Source of the DNA: an uncultured Draconibacterium sp.
Lineage (GTDB): Bacteria; Bacteroidota; Bacteroidia; Bacteroidales; Prolixibacteraceae
Assembly (NCBI RefSeq): GCF_963677565.1
Contig: NZ_OY781982.1
Location: 806,001 to 870,000, forward strand
Direction of reading: 5' to 3'
DNA: 64,000 bases
In this document: positions 36,794 to 47,093 of the stretch, one piece after another
Position numbering within the stretch: position 1 is the stretch's first letter
Layout of the letters: every line of letters starts with the position of its first letter
The notes under the pieces: model-generated
The model's input: only the letters and a program-made list of their open reading frames with translations
What the model was told of the DNA's origin: nothing
Databases searched by the model: none
Position numbers and translations under genes: made by a program

Positions 36794-39700
36794 TCATTGC
36801 GTTTTAACAATTTTTTCCACATTAACCTTATCATCAATAATAAGATTCACAAAATATATTCCTGGCTTATATTGTTGAATATCAAAATTCAAATCATCTA
36901 AATTAAAGCTATAGTGACCAGAGTTTAATTGATTCAAATCAATTTCCCCATGCAATCTGCCTGATATGTCAAATACCATTATTTTAATAGAGCTTGGTTT
37001 ATTTAAATCAAATTCAATTTTTAAATTATCGGTAAATGGATTTGGTAATAGTTTGAAATAATTAACAGATTCTATTTCATTTACTGCTGTCTCTGTTTCC
37101 ACATTATAAATAATTGGAGCTGTCAAAGTACCAAGTATAGCATTATTTTCAAATCGTATAGTATCTGCAAGGATAAACTCTTCATTCAATTCTGGATGGT
37201 AGAGTCGAAGCTCAATGCTATCCAAACTCAAATCATTTGTTCCAATTCCTAATAGGAATTGATTACCAGACGGACCATCAAACATATTGCAATAACCTAA
37301 ACACTCTCCATTCTTGAACGCTCCTACCAGAGAGTTCGGACTATCAATAATGAAATCATCAATTTTTACTTGTACATGAATTGACATCTGATATTGATTT
37401 CCACTCGGATTTTTCCAATTTTGTGGACCACTATCGCTAATTTTCATTAATGATTTGACAGCTGTTTCATTATATTGTAATACGACTGGAGCCGAAACTA
37501 AAAACTTGTATCCCTCTCCTGGATGCATAATAAATTGTTCAGGATACCATTTCCCATTAAAGTATTCAGCACTTTCTTGATTATTCTGGGTTCTTATGAA
37601 GTCACCATTATTAAACTGATTTCCATTAAGAGCAGCATTGATTTCAAGAGGTACTTGAGAGTAGTATCCAATCCAATTCCATCCTGGGACCAAAGATATA
37701 TTCTCAACTTCAGCAGGCGTCCCTGAAATCTCAATTGTTTCTGGTGATTCTGATTGACACTTCAGCATATACATTTCGCCGACTTTGATTCCTTCCGAAA
37801 TACCATACCACTCTTCATTAAGATAGGTCGCTACCTGAGTTTGTGTTTTTATTTCATCATTATTAACTTTTCTATTATTTAGCACATTCATCAGGTTCAT
37901 CTGATTTGCATGAACATTAAATGATATCCAATTCCATCCTGTAGATAATTCTATAGTTTGATTAACAAGAACTTCATTTGATTCACTAATAATGATTTCC
38001 TTTTCAGGAAGATTCTGCTGACCAGAAACATCACTATTTTCAGGCCAATGCTGATCCCCAATATTCCCTTTTATGTGTAACTTTATATCTCCCTGAGAGG
38101 ATGGAGTTATCCGCAATGTGACGGAATAACTCTCGGTATTAAATGAACCTGTCTCTTTCTCAAAATTGCAAAGAACATATTCTGCTTCCATCTCGGCATA
38201 ACCATCATCTGTGGCTTTATAAATTGGCTTATACCCTTTATTGCATATATGAGAGAAAAAGCCTTCGTAGTCTAAAACTTCAATAAAACCTTGAGTTTGT
38301 TCAACGCCAGGGAATGATATGTCAAGATTCACAGGAACATTTGAAACAGGACTACCACTATTTTTAATTGTTATTGTTATGTCAAATGGTTCGCCTTGTA
38401 TATATGTTTGAGGCCCAGAATATAGAATTTCTGGTTTAGCGATACAGGTTCCTGTAAAATCAATATTCTTATCCTCGCCCAAATCAATCTCACGAGACTG
38501 GGATTGCCATTTATAATCAGGATGAGAAACAGAAATAGCGTGAGTTCCTTCTTCAATATTTAGAATACTGTAACTACCATCCTCAAAAGAATTTGTTGAT
38601 AATGCAGAACCATTATCTATTTGAATTACTGCTCCTTTAATTCTATCATAACTATTTTGGGAAGAAATACATATTCCAGTTATTGTATAGTAATCTTTTT
38701 CAACGTCAAGAACAGAATAAGACCTTGTTTCGGACCATTCACTAGTTTCATTTTCATGTATGGATCTTACTCGCCAAGTGTGTGTGCCAACACTTTCGAT
38801 GCTTGTACTGATCTTTAATGAGGTGGATGATTGACCAACAATAGCACTCCAATCTGTCCCTGAATCAAATTCTACTTCATAAGAGGACGCCCCATTTACA
38901 GACTGCCATGACAAATTCAGTTCTGATCCAACATATACAGCATATCCATCTTCAGGGGAAATCAACGTTGGTTCATCTAACATGTCTTTAACATTTACTT
39001 CCCAACTCGTTTGCGCTTCTAGGCCTGATTTATCAATAACTTTAGCAGTTACACTGTTTATATTTAAAGAATTGAATGTATAGTAGAATTCATCCTCATG
39101 TGAATTACTCCATGACTCTGAATCGTATAAATGTGTACTTTGAATATTGCCATCTACGTACCATTCAATACGGTCGAAATCACTTGCTCCATCTGGTTCT
39201 TCGACGGTAACCACAAATTTGGTGCTTTCAGTAATATGAGTTTCATGTGGACTTGATGGATTTTTACGTTCAATGGTTGGATTTCCCTCTGTGCCATTAA
39301 CTATTACTTCCCAGTTCGTTTCAGCAGTGGCTCCTGCCTGGTCATAAACAATTGCCTTTACGGTATAATTACCCGGACTTTCAAAAGTATAGCTAAAATC
39401 GTTTTCTCTAGGATTATACAGGTTGGCAAGCCAGTTAGTTTTATCTTTCTCTACGTTATCGACAAACCACAGTATTTTATCCAAGTCTCCTGCTCCGTCT
39501 TCATCGTAGTTAGAAGCCGTGAATTTTATTTTTTCATTAGCCATTACAGAAACTGGAGTTTCTGGCGATATTCGAGTTATCACTGGTACAACATTAGTAA
39601 TTTCTTCTGTTACTGTTACTTCCCAGTTCGTTTCAGCAGTGGCTCCTGCCTGGTCATAAACAATTGCCTTTACGGTATAATTACCCGGACTTTCAAAAGT

Positions 39701-42700
39701 ATAGCTAAAATCGTTTTCTCTAGGATTATACAGGTTGGCAAGCCAGTTAGTTTTATCTTTCTCTACGTTATCGACAAACCACAGTATTTTATCCAAGTCT
39801 CCTGCTCCGTCTTCATCGTAGTTAGAAGCCGTGAATTTTATTTTTTCATTAGCCATTACAGAAACTGGAGTTTCTGGCGATATTCGAGTTATCACTGGTA
39901 CAACATTAGTAATTTCTTCTGTTACTGTTACTTCCCAGTTCGTTTCAGCAGTGGCTCCTGCCTGGTCATAAACAATTGCCTTTACGGTATAATTACCCGG
40001 ACTTTCAAAAGTATAGCTAAAATCGTTTTCTCTAGGATTATACAGGTTGGCAAGCCAGTTAGTTTTATCTTTCTCTACGTTATCGACAAACCACAGTATT
40101 TTATCCAAGTCTCCTGCTCCGTCTTCATCGTAGCTCGAGGCTGTGAATTTTGTACTAGTATTTGCCGCTACTGTTACAGAGCTACTCGTTGGTGACTTCC
40201 TGCTTATGGTTGGTGTTGTATTAGTTACGGTTACTGTCCAACTTACTTCAGCAGTAGCTCCTGCCTGATCATAAACAATTGCCTTTACGGTATAACTACC
40301 CGGACTGTCAAAACTATGGCTAAAATCATTATCACGAGGATTTAATAAATTATTACTCCAATCCGTTTCGTCTTCTTTTGTGCTGCCCACATACCAAAGT
40401 ATTTTATCCAAGTCTCCTGCTCCGTCTTCATCGTAGCTCGAGGCTGTGAATTTTGTACTAGTATTTGCCGCTACTGTTACAGAGCTACTCGTTGGTGACT
40501 TCCTGCTTATGGTTGGTGTTGTATTAGTTACGGTTACTGTCCAACTTACTTCAGCAGTAGCTCCTGCCTGATCATAAACAATTGCCTTTACGGTATAACT
40601 ACCCGGACTGTCAAAACTATGGCTAAAATCATTATCACGAGGATTTAATAAATTATTACTCCAATCCGTTTCGTCTTCTTTTGTGCTGCCCACATACCAA
40701 AGTATTTTATCCAAGTCTCCTGCTCCGTCTTCATCGTAGCTCGAGGCTGTGAATTTTGTACTAGTATTTGCCGCTACTGTTACAGAGCTACTCGTTGGTG
40801 ACTTCCTGCTTATGGTTGGTGTTGTATTAGTTACGGTTACTGTCCAACTTACTTCAGCAGTAGCTCCTGCCTGATCATAAACAATTGCCTTTACGGTATA
40901 ACTACCCGGACTGTCAAAACTATGGCTAAAATCATTATCACGAGGATTTAATAAATTATTACTCCAATCCGTTTCGTCTTCTTTTGTGCTGCCCACATAC
41001 CAAAGTATTTTATCCAAGTCTCCTGCTCCGTCTTCATCGTAGCTCGAGGCTGTGAATTTTGTACTAGTATTTGCCGCTACTGTTACAGAGCTACTCGTTG
41101 GTGACTTCCTGCTTATGGTTGGTGTTGTATTAGTTACGGTTACTGTCCAACTTACTTCAGCAGTAGCTCCTGCCTGATCATAAACAATTGCCTTTACGGT
41201 ATAACTACCCGGACTGTCAAAACTATGGCTAAAATCATTATCACGAGGATTTAATAAATTATTACTCCAATCCGTTTCGTCTTCTTTTGTGCTGCCCACA
41301 TACCAAAGTATTTTATCCAAGTCTCCTGCTCCGTCTTCATCGTAGCTCGAGGCTGTGAATTTTGTACTAGTATTTGCCGCTACTGTTACAGAGCTACTCG
41401 TTGGTGACTTCCTGCTTATGGTTGGTGTTGTATTAGTTACGGTTACTGTCCAACTTACTTCAGCAGTAGCTCCTGCCTGATCATAAACAATTGCCTTTAC
41501 GGTATAACTACCCGGACTGTCAAAACTATGGCTAAAATCATTATCACGAGGATTTAATAAATTATTACTCCAATCCGTTTCGTCTTCTTTTGTGCTGCCC
41601 ACATACCAAAGTATTTTATCCAAGTCTCCTGCTCCGTCTTCATCGTAGCTCGAGGCTGTGAATTTTGTACTAGTATTTGCCGCTACTGTTACAGAGCTAC
41701 TCGTTGGTGACTTCCTGCTTATGGTTGGTGTTGTATTAGTTACGGTTACTGTCCAACTTACTTCAGCAGTAGCTCCTGCCTGATCATAAACAATTGCCTT
41801 TACGGTATAACTACCCGGACTGTCAAAACTATGGCTAAAATCATTATCACGAGGATTTAATAAATTATTACTCCAATCCGTCTTCATCGTTTCGTCTTCT
41901 TTTGTGCTGCCCACATACCAAAGTATTTTATCCAAGTCTCCTGCTCCGTCTTCATCGTAGCTCGAGGCTGTGAATTTTGTACTAGTATTTGCCGCTACTG
42001 TTACAGAGCTACTCGTTGGTGACTTCCTGCTTATGGTTGGTGTTGTATTAGTTACGGTTACTGTCCAACTTACTTCAGCAGTAGCTCCTGCCTGATCATA
42101 AACAATTGCCTTTACGGTATAACTACCCGGACTGTCAAAACTATGGCTAAAATCATTATCACGAGGATTTAATAAATTATTACTCCAATCCGTTTCGTCT
42201 TCTTTTGTGCTGCCCACATACCAAAGTATTTTATCCAAGTCTCCTGCTCCGTCTTCATCGTAGCTCGAGGCTGTGAATTTTGTACTAGTATTTGCCGCTA
42301 CTGTTACAGAGCTACTCGTTGGTGACTTCCTGCTTATGGTTGGTGTTGTATTAGTTACGGTTACTGTCCAACTTACTTCAGCAGTAGCTCCTGCCTGATC
42401 ATAAACAATTGCCTTTACGGTATAACTACCCGGACTGTCAAAACTATGGCTAAAATCATTATCACGAGGATTTAATAAATTATTACTCCAATCCGTTTCG
42501 TCTTCTTTTGTGCTGCCCACATACCAAAGTATTTTATCCAAGTCTCCTGCTCCGTCTTCATCGTAGCTCGAGGCTGTGAATTTTGTACTAGTATTTGCCG
42601 CTACTGTTACAGAGCTACTCGTTGGTGACTTCCTGCTTATGGTTGGTGTTGTATTAGGTTTACTTTCAGTCGTAAATTCCCATATTTCACCTTCAGTTTC

Positions 42701-43558
42701 ATCTCCATAATCATCAATTGCAATAATTTGCCAGTAATATTTTGAATCATAATCTAAAGGAAGGATGGAGCTTAAACTTTGGTCTGAACCAGAAGGAGAT
42801 CCAATTTTATCATTTGGAGTGGCATCTCCTTTTTCAAAATATACCTCATAATCAACATCATCTCCATCAGGGTCAGAGCATGACCAATTAAGTTCAGATA
42901 AATATACGCTAACGTTAGTTTTGTTATCATCAGGATCCTCATTATAAGGTAAATTCGGAGGATTGTTTGGTTTAGTAATATTGATCGTAATATCGTATGA
43001 ATAAACCCCTAAACAATCTCTTGTACCACTAGTAGGATCTCTTCTTACATCGCTCCAATTATCTTCGGTGGCCATAGCCGCTCTAAATAGCACCTTAAAA
43101 GTGCCATAAGTTTTCGGGTAGACGTTTACTTCAAAAGTGTTTTCGTCTGAATTCCAAGTATAAGATCCTCCTTTCCATACGGTTTCATTGTATGCTTCAA
43201 CAATAACATAGTTGGCATATCCATCACCTGCATTTGCTTCACTTCCATAAGCTTCAATATAGGTTCCATTCAATGTTGTTCCATCACTCACTTTTGATAC
43301 TAGACCTTTATCTGTTGAAGACGTAAAACTGGGGAATGAATAAGAGATATGGCCATGCTCAATTGGCGCATCATCCCCAGTATTTGTGAATTCAGTTTTA
43401 ATTCGAAAAGATGTTAGTGAAGACATTTCAATATTAACAGTCGAGCCTTCACTTTCTTTATTACCGTTAATCCAAACATAATAAAATTTGGGTTGTGCCT
43501 GAGAGAAAGCAAGTATTGAAGACGAAAAAAATAGAAGGAAAAGTAAAAGATTTTTCAT
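36794..43558 (-). CDS. Giant repeat-containing T9SS-type surface protein
   Basis: The start is set at 43558 (MKNLLLFLLFFSSSILAFSQ, a signal peptide); the TTG at 43570 is less likely. Of 2254 residues, the first 300 hold strand domains and a fibronectin-like part (DGDDVDYEVYFEKGDATPND). Eight nearly identical 101-residue PKD-like repeats follow, each with the acidic SSYDEDGAGDLDKILW segment that may bind calcium, then a chimeric unit, two 104-residue variants and a diverged copy. Beyond these lie fibronectin-like parts, WNWISFNV-type segments, a domain shared with the downstream protein and a C-terminal sorting domain (LLPNPFTDNLKIEFDL, YKPGIYFVNLIIDD). An adhesive stalk is the likely role (inference). 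Confidence 0.88.
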   Translation of the reverse strand: MKNLLLFLLFFSSSILAFSQAQPKFYYVWINGNKESEGSTVNIEMSSLTSFRIKTEFTNTGDDAPIEHGHISYSFPSFTSSTDKGLVSKVSDGTTLNGTYIEAYGSEANAGDGYANYVIVEAYNETVWKGGSYTWNSDENTFEVNVYPKTYGTFKVLFRAAMATEDNWSDVRRDPTSGTRDCLGVYSYDITINITKPNNPPNLPYNEDPDDNKTNVSVYLSELNWSCSDPDGDDVDYEVYFEKGDATPNDKIGSPSGSDQSLSSILPLDYDSKYYWQIIAIDDYGDETEGEIWEFTTESKPNTTPTISRKSPTSSSVTVAANTSTKFTASSYDEDGAGDLDKILWYVGSTKEDETDWSNNLLNPRDNDFSHSFDSPGSYTVKAIVYDQAGATAEVSWTVTVTNTTPTISRKSPTSSSVTVAANTSTKFTASSYDEDGAGDLDKILWYVGSTKEDETDWSNNLLNPRDNDFSHSFDSPGSYTVKAIVYDQAGATAEVSWTVTVTNTTPTISRKSPTSSSVTVAANTSTKFTASSYDEDGAGDLDKILWYVGSTKEDETMKTDWSNNLLNPRDNDFSHSFDSPGSYTVKAIVYDQAGATAEVSWTVTVTNTTPTISRKSPTSSSVTVAANTSTKFTASSYDEDGAGDLDKILWYVGSTKEDETDWSNNLLNPRDNDFSHSFDSPGSYTVKAIVYDQAGATAEVSWTVTVTNTTPTISRKSPTSSSVTVAANTSTKFTASSYDEDGAGDLDKILWYVGSTKEDETDWSNNLLNPRDNDFSHSFDSPGSYTVKAIVYDQAGATAEVSWTVTVTNTTPTISRKSPTSSSVTVAANTSTKFTASSYDEDGAGDLDKILWYVGSTKEDETDWSNNLLNPRDNDFSHSFDSPGSYTVKAIVYDQAGATAEVSWTVTVTNTTPTISRKSPTSSSVTVAANTSTKFTASSYDEDGAGDLDKILWYVGSTKEDETDWSNNLLNPRDNDFSHSFDSPGSYTVKAIVYDQAGATAEVSWTVTVTNTTPTISRKSPTSSSVTVAANTSTKFTASSYDEDGAGDLDKILWYVGSTKEDETDWSNNLLNPRDNDFSHSFDSPGSYTVKAIVYDQAGATAEVSWTVTVTNTTPTISRKSPTSSSVTVAANTSTKFTASSYDEDGAGDLDKILWFVDNVEKDKTNWLANLYNPRENDFSYTFESPGNYTVKAIVYDQAGATAETNWEVTVTEEITNVVPVITRISPETPVSVMANEKIKFTASNYDEDGAGDLDKILWFVDNVEKDKTNWLANLYNPRENDFSYTFESPGNYTVKAIVYDQAGATAETNWEVTVTEEITNVVPVITRISPETPVSVMANEKIKFTASNYDEDGAGDLDKILWFVDNVEKDKTNWLANLYNPRENDFSYTFESPGNYTVKAIVYDQAGATAETNWEVIVNGTEGNPTIERKNPSSPHETHITESTKFVVTVEEPDGASDFDRIEWYVDGNIQSTHLYDSESWSNSHEDEFYYTFNSLNINSVTAKVIDKSGLEAQTSWEVNVKDMLDEPTLISPEDGYAVYVGSELNLSWQSVNGASSYEVEFDSGTDWSAIVGQSSTSLKISTSIESVGTHTWRVRSIHENETSEWSETRSYSVLDVEKDYYTITGICISSQNSYDRIKGAVIQIDNGSALSTNSFEDGSYSILNIEEGTHAISVSHPDYKWQSQSREIDLGEDKNIDFTGTCIAKPEILYSGPQTYIQGEPFDITITIKNSGSPVSNVPVNLDISFPGVEQTQGFIEVLDYEGFFSHICNKGYKPIYKATDDGYAEMEAEYVLCNFEKETGSFNTESYSVTLRITPSSQGDIKLHIKGNIGDQHWPENSDVSGQQNLPEKEIIISESNEVLVNQTIELSTGWNWISFNVHANQMNLMNVLNNRKVNNDEIKTQTQVATYLNEEWYGISEGIKVGEMYMLKCQSESPETIEISGTPAEVENISLVPGWNWIGYYSQVPLEINAALNGNQFNNGDFIRTQNNQESAEYFNGKWYPEQFIMHPGEGYKFLVSAPVVLQYNETAVKSLMKISDSGPQNWKNPSGNQYQMSIHVQVKIDDFIIDSPNSLVGAFKNGECLGYCNMFDGPSGNQFLLGIGTNDLSLDSIELRLYHPELNEEFILADTIRFENNAILGTLTAPIIYNVETETAVNEIESVNYFKLLPNPFTDNLKIEFDLNKPSSIKIMVFDISGRLHGEIDLNQLNSGHYSFNLDDLNFDIQQYKPGIYFVNLIIDDKVNVEKIVKTQ
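39311..40130. repeat. 312-bp direct repeats inside the giant gene (type B)
   Basis: Nearly identical blocks restart at 39311, 39623 and 39935, 312 bp (104 codons) apart. The third joins directly to the first half of a type-A unit, giving a chimeric repeat. Confidence 0.9.
40206..42650. repeat. Eight 303-bp direct repeats inside the giant gene (type A)
   Basis: A marker sequence recurs at 40206, 40509, 40812, 41115, 41418, 41721, 42033, 42336 and 42639: spacing 303 bp except one of 312 bp. Copies look identical by eye apart from a 9-bp insertion near 41881 that adds MKT to one repeat. Confidence 0.93.
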
Positions 43559-44087
43559 AATTCGATTCAATTAAGTTTAACATTTACAACAATCAGTTTA
43601 CATCGAACCAGCCGTAGCATGAATTATTTAATACTGAATGTCCTGTATTTGGCTAAAAGAATGTATCCGAAAATTTAAAAGATTGTTACAGTCTAAAAAT
43701 ATATATGATAAACCTATATGCACAAAATAATAGTTGCAAATTATTAAAACAGTACTTTTTCTGGACGAAAAGGGTAAAATTGATAACGACAATGCTTGTG
43801 AACTTTAAAGCATTTATTCGAGGGCTTGCCATTTAATCTCTATTCCGAATTATTGAAGCAATATTATTTCTTATCCAATGCAACATAATTGATAACGAAC
43901 AATTTAAAATTCAAAATTCAAATTATTATATTGCAAAAGAGAAATTACATTTAGTTTTTCGTTCCTACCCAACAACAATATGTGGTGCTCAAAGATCCCT
44001 TGTTTAGTGCAATTCTTTTCTTAAAAGTTGAAGGGAATTAAAGAACAAAAGATAAAAACCAAATTACCCAATTAAAAGTGCCAGCTA
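43559..44087. other. Divergent intergenic region of the surface-protein operon and LytTR regulator
   Basis: About 530 AT-rich bases. They should hold the promoter of the giant gene and that of the regulator. I see no convincing promoter pair, LytTR-type direct repeats, or small gene. Confidence 0.45.
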
Positions 44088-44807
44088 ATGACCATTTACA
44101 ACACATTTATCATAGACGACGAGCCCGATGCAGGAAAATTGTTGGAGAACCTTTTGAGTTCCCATTCCTCAATTAGTGTTACAAAAGTTTTTACTGATGC
44201 CCTGGAAGCCCTGGATGCATTATTGGTTGAACAGCCTTTGGTGGTTTTTTGCGATATAGAAATGCCGGAAATAACAGGAATGGAATTGCTTCAACAGGTA
44301 AACAAATATTCGCCACAAACAAAAGTAGTTTTCGTTACTGCCTATAAAGATTATGCCCTGGAAGCCATTCAAAACAGTGCCTTTGATTTTATCTGCAAGC
44401 CCATCGATAAGTCGGACTTGCGCCGGGTGGTGCATAAGTTAATCGCAGCTTTTCAATCGCAACAAGCAAACGAACCGGAAGAAGTTCAACGTGTTCTTTT
44501 AAAAACTACCGAAGGTCATCATTACGTGTCGGTTAACGAAGTTCTCTACCTTGAAGCAGATAGCAATTACACCTACCTGATTTTAAAAGACGGACGTAAG
44601 TTATTATCGAGTGTTAACCTGGGGAAAATTCATGCGCTGTTCCCTGAAGCAAATTTTGTACGCATCAGCCGAAAACATGTGATCAACAAACAGTACCTCA
44701 GCTTTATGAATTTTTGTAAAAAATATTGTATAGTTTCTTGTAACGAAAAAGAATATCAACTGGAAGTGAGTGTAAAAATGAAGGATTTAAAGAAGGAACT
44801 TTCTTAG
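44088..44807 (+). CDS. LytTR-family response regulator
   Basis: The 239-residue protein has a receiver domain (IIDDEPDAGKLLENLL, phospho-acceptor Asp56 in VVFCDIEMPEITG, FVTAYKDYALEAI, Lys in FICKPIDKSDLRR). The C-terminal LytTR DNA-binding domain follows (YHYVSVNEVLYLEADSNYTY-like segment, FVRISRKHVINKQYL). The FG-GAP histidine kinase 49 bp downstream is the obvious partner. LytTR proteins bind direct repeats upstream of surface and exopolysaccharide genes; the divergent giant surface gene is a plausible target (inference). Confidence 0.94.
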   Translation: MTIYNTFIIDDEPDAGKLLENLLSSHSSISVTKVFTDALEALDALLVEQPLVVFCDIEMPEITGMELLQQVNKYSPQTKVVFVTAYKDYALEAIQNSAFDFICKPIDKSDLRRVVHKLIAAFQSQQANEPEEVQRVLLKTTEGHHYVSVNEVLYLEADSNYTYLILKDGRKLLSSVNLGKIHALFPEANFVRISRKHVINKQYLSFMNFCKKYCIVSCNEKEYQLEVSVKMKDLKKELS

Positions 44808-44856
44808 TTTACTGTCACAGTTACAGTTTGCATAAATCTGAAATCCCATATCCCGA

Positions 44857-46941
44857 ATGAAATCCACACTTAAAAACTTAGCTTCAAATCCTTATATACA
44901 ATCTGCTTTTGTTGGAGCTATGGTAACACTCTTGGTTTATTTTGTTTGGGATACGTCCATAACAAAATACAAGGTTGAGGTTGAACCTTTTGCCCATAAA
45001 TCAGAAGCTAAAATGCATTGGTTTGTTGGAGATTTTAACAATGATGGGAATAGCGAACGGATAAGGTGTTTTAATGGGATAAACTCCCAGTCAATGGATA
45101 TTGTATACTATGATAAAGATGGCAACCTGATAGAACATTTTCATTTTCACCATTCAGATTGGACATATACTATGATCCCCAAAATTCTTGACATTGATGA
45201 AGATGGCAGTCAAGAGATACTCTTTTTTACAACGCGAAATGATTCCATTTTTTTGAATGCTTTTAACCTAAAAGAGTTCTCACCTGTTATAGACCAACTT
45301 TATTTTAACTCATATGAGAGAAAAAGAAATAACTATGCACAGACCAACTTTTTTGGAGAATACGGTGATTTTGACAACGATGGGAAAAATGAACTTTTTT
45401 TTAGCTTTGACGCTGGTTTCGGGCTATATCCAAGAGGACTATTTAAGTTACAATTCCCATCACTTGAGATATCCGCTTCATCAACAGATTATATGGTGAT
45501 TAACTCCTCTAGTTTTACCGACTTTAATTCAGATGGTATACCCGAGATTCTGTGCAATGTCAGTTCACCATGTAATGTAGATGAAAATAACAACAGATAC
45601 TCGGATACTTTGGCTTATATAACTGTTTTGGATTATGATTTGACTCCTATATTCGCTCCGATTCCTATGGGGCCGGAATATTCCTCCATTGTGTGTTTAC
45701 CTTCTCCAAAACACAATTCAATATTCTATTCCTTGTATTATTGTCGGTCTAATCATGAAGAGCCATTTAAAATAATGGTTGTAAACAATCATGGAGAGAT
45801 AGTGAATGAGAAAAGTTGGAGGAATATAGCAAATCCGGAGGATCGTTACCGTGGATTTGAAATTGTAAATGGAAACCCATATGTTTTTTTTCATGATGTT
45901 GGCAGATTTGAATTAACTCCATCACTTGAAAAATTACCTGGTAATTTAAATTACAATCAAAATAGCCCAAACCAAACACCACACTGTTTAATTGACCTCA
46001 ATGATGATGGATGGGATGAGTGGATTTACTATAATCAAAAAGATATATTAAAAATATATAACGAAAAGGTTGGCGAACTTCTAACTTTTAACTCTCCTCT
46101 ATCGATAGAGGGATCTTTTAAGGTCATTCCTTATTATGAGGATAAAAAAATTACAAAGTATTTTGTTGATACCGGTGGAGGATATTTCTTCTTTAAATAC
46201 CAAAAGAATCACTTGTTCTTTTCTTTGTATCTGATTTATTTCTTTGTGTTTTTAATTACTGCAAGTCTAATCTTTGTTATACTTTACTTTCAAAAACGTA
46301 CTATCGAAAAAAAATGGAATACCGAGAAGCAACTTTCCGAGCTACAGTTTAATGCCGTTAAAAACCAACTTAATCCTCATTTTCTGTTTAACACCTTAAA
46401 CTCGGTAGCCTATATGATAAACGAAGGACGGAACGAAGAAGCTTATGATTTTTTGGCCCTTAACTCTCGAATGATACAACGGGTAATGAACGATGCCAAA
46501 GAAGTAAAACGCCCCTTAAAAGATGAAATTGAGTTTACCCAAGATTATGTAAGAATACAGAAACACCGTTTTAAAGACAGATTTGATACTGAATTTATAG
46601 TAGAAGCCAATGTTGACGAGAATATGGAAGTTCCTAAAATGTGCATTCATACTTATGTGGAGAACAGTATAAAACACGGCTTCCGGAATACAAAATCGGG
46701 AGGATTATTAAAAGTAATTGTTAAGCCTGCAATTAACGGTGTTTCTATTTCGGTCTCAGATAATGGTATGGGTAGAAAAGTTGCATCGGAATACAAAGAT
46801 TCAACGGGCAAAGGAATAACTGTAATGAATGAATTTTACCATTTGTTTGAGAAATATCATGGATACAAAATTTCGTTCAGAATTGAGGATAATCAACCGG
46901 AAGGAACAATTATAAAACTGAGAATTGTTATCCCTCACTAA
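44857..46941 (+). CDS. LytS-type histidine kinase with FG-GAP/VCBS-like extracellular sensor
   Basis: The 694-residue protein starts with a membrane segment (about residues 16-33). A large extracytoplasmic region follows with five calcium-binding-type motifs: DFNNDGNSE (59-67), DIDEDGSQE (112-120), DFDNDGKNE (171-179), DFNSDGIPE (222-230) and DLNDDGWDE (380-388), the pattern of FG-GAP/VCBS beta-propeller blades. A second membrane segment is at about 453-477. The His_kinase domain has His508 in NQLNPHFLFNTLN and an HATPase part with HTYVENSIKHGF and VSDNGMGRK. It is paired with the LytTR regulator just upstream. The ligand is unknown; calcium or a surface glycan are possibilities. Confidence 0.92.
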   Translation: MKSTLKNLASNPYIQSAFVGAMVTLLVYFVWDTSITKYKVEVEPFAHKSEAKMHWFVGDFNNDGNSERIRCFNGINSQSMDIVYYDKDGNLIEHFHFHHSDWTYTMIPKILDIDEDGSQEILFFTTRNDSIFLNAFNLKEFSPVIDQLYFNSYERKRNNYAQTNFFGEYGDFDNDGKNELFFSFDAGFGLYPRGLFKLQFPSLEISASSTDYMVINSSSFTDFNSDGIPEILCNVSSPCNVDENNNRYSDTLAYITVLDYDLTPIFAPIPMGPEYSSIVCLPSPKHNSIFYSLYYCRSNHEEPFKIMVVNNHGEIVNEKSWRNIANPEDRYRGFEIVNGNPYVFFHDVGRFELTPSLEKLPGNLNYNQNSPNQTPHCLIDLNDDGWDEWIYYNQKDILKIYNEKVGELLTFNSPLSIEGSFKVIPYYEDKKITKYFVDTGGGYFFFKYQKNHLFFSLYLIYFFVFLITASLIFVILYFQKRTIEKKWNTEKQLSELQFNAVKNQLNPHFLFNTLNSVAYMINEGRNEEAYDFLALNSRMIQRVMNDAKEVKRPLKDEIEFTQDYVRIQKHRFKDRFDTEFIVEANVDENMEVPKMCIHTYVENSIKHGFRNTKSGGLLKVIVKPAINGVSISVSDNGMGRKVASEYKDSTGKGITVMNEFYHLFEKYHGYKISFRIEDNQPEGTIIKLRIVIPH

Positions 46942-47093
46942 TTACGATACTTCCATTTTTTACATTAAAATTTCTATCAAATACATTTTATTGACAATGT
47001 GAATAGTTTCTTCTTTTGGGACTTTTAATAATCTTAACCTAAAAGCACGGATTACATCCCAAGACTTAGGGAGGTGCCAGCTAAGGATACAAA

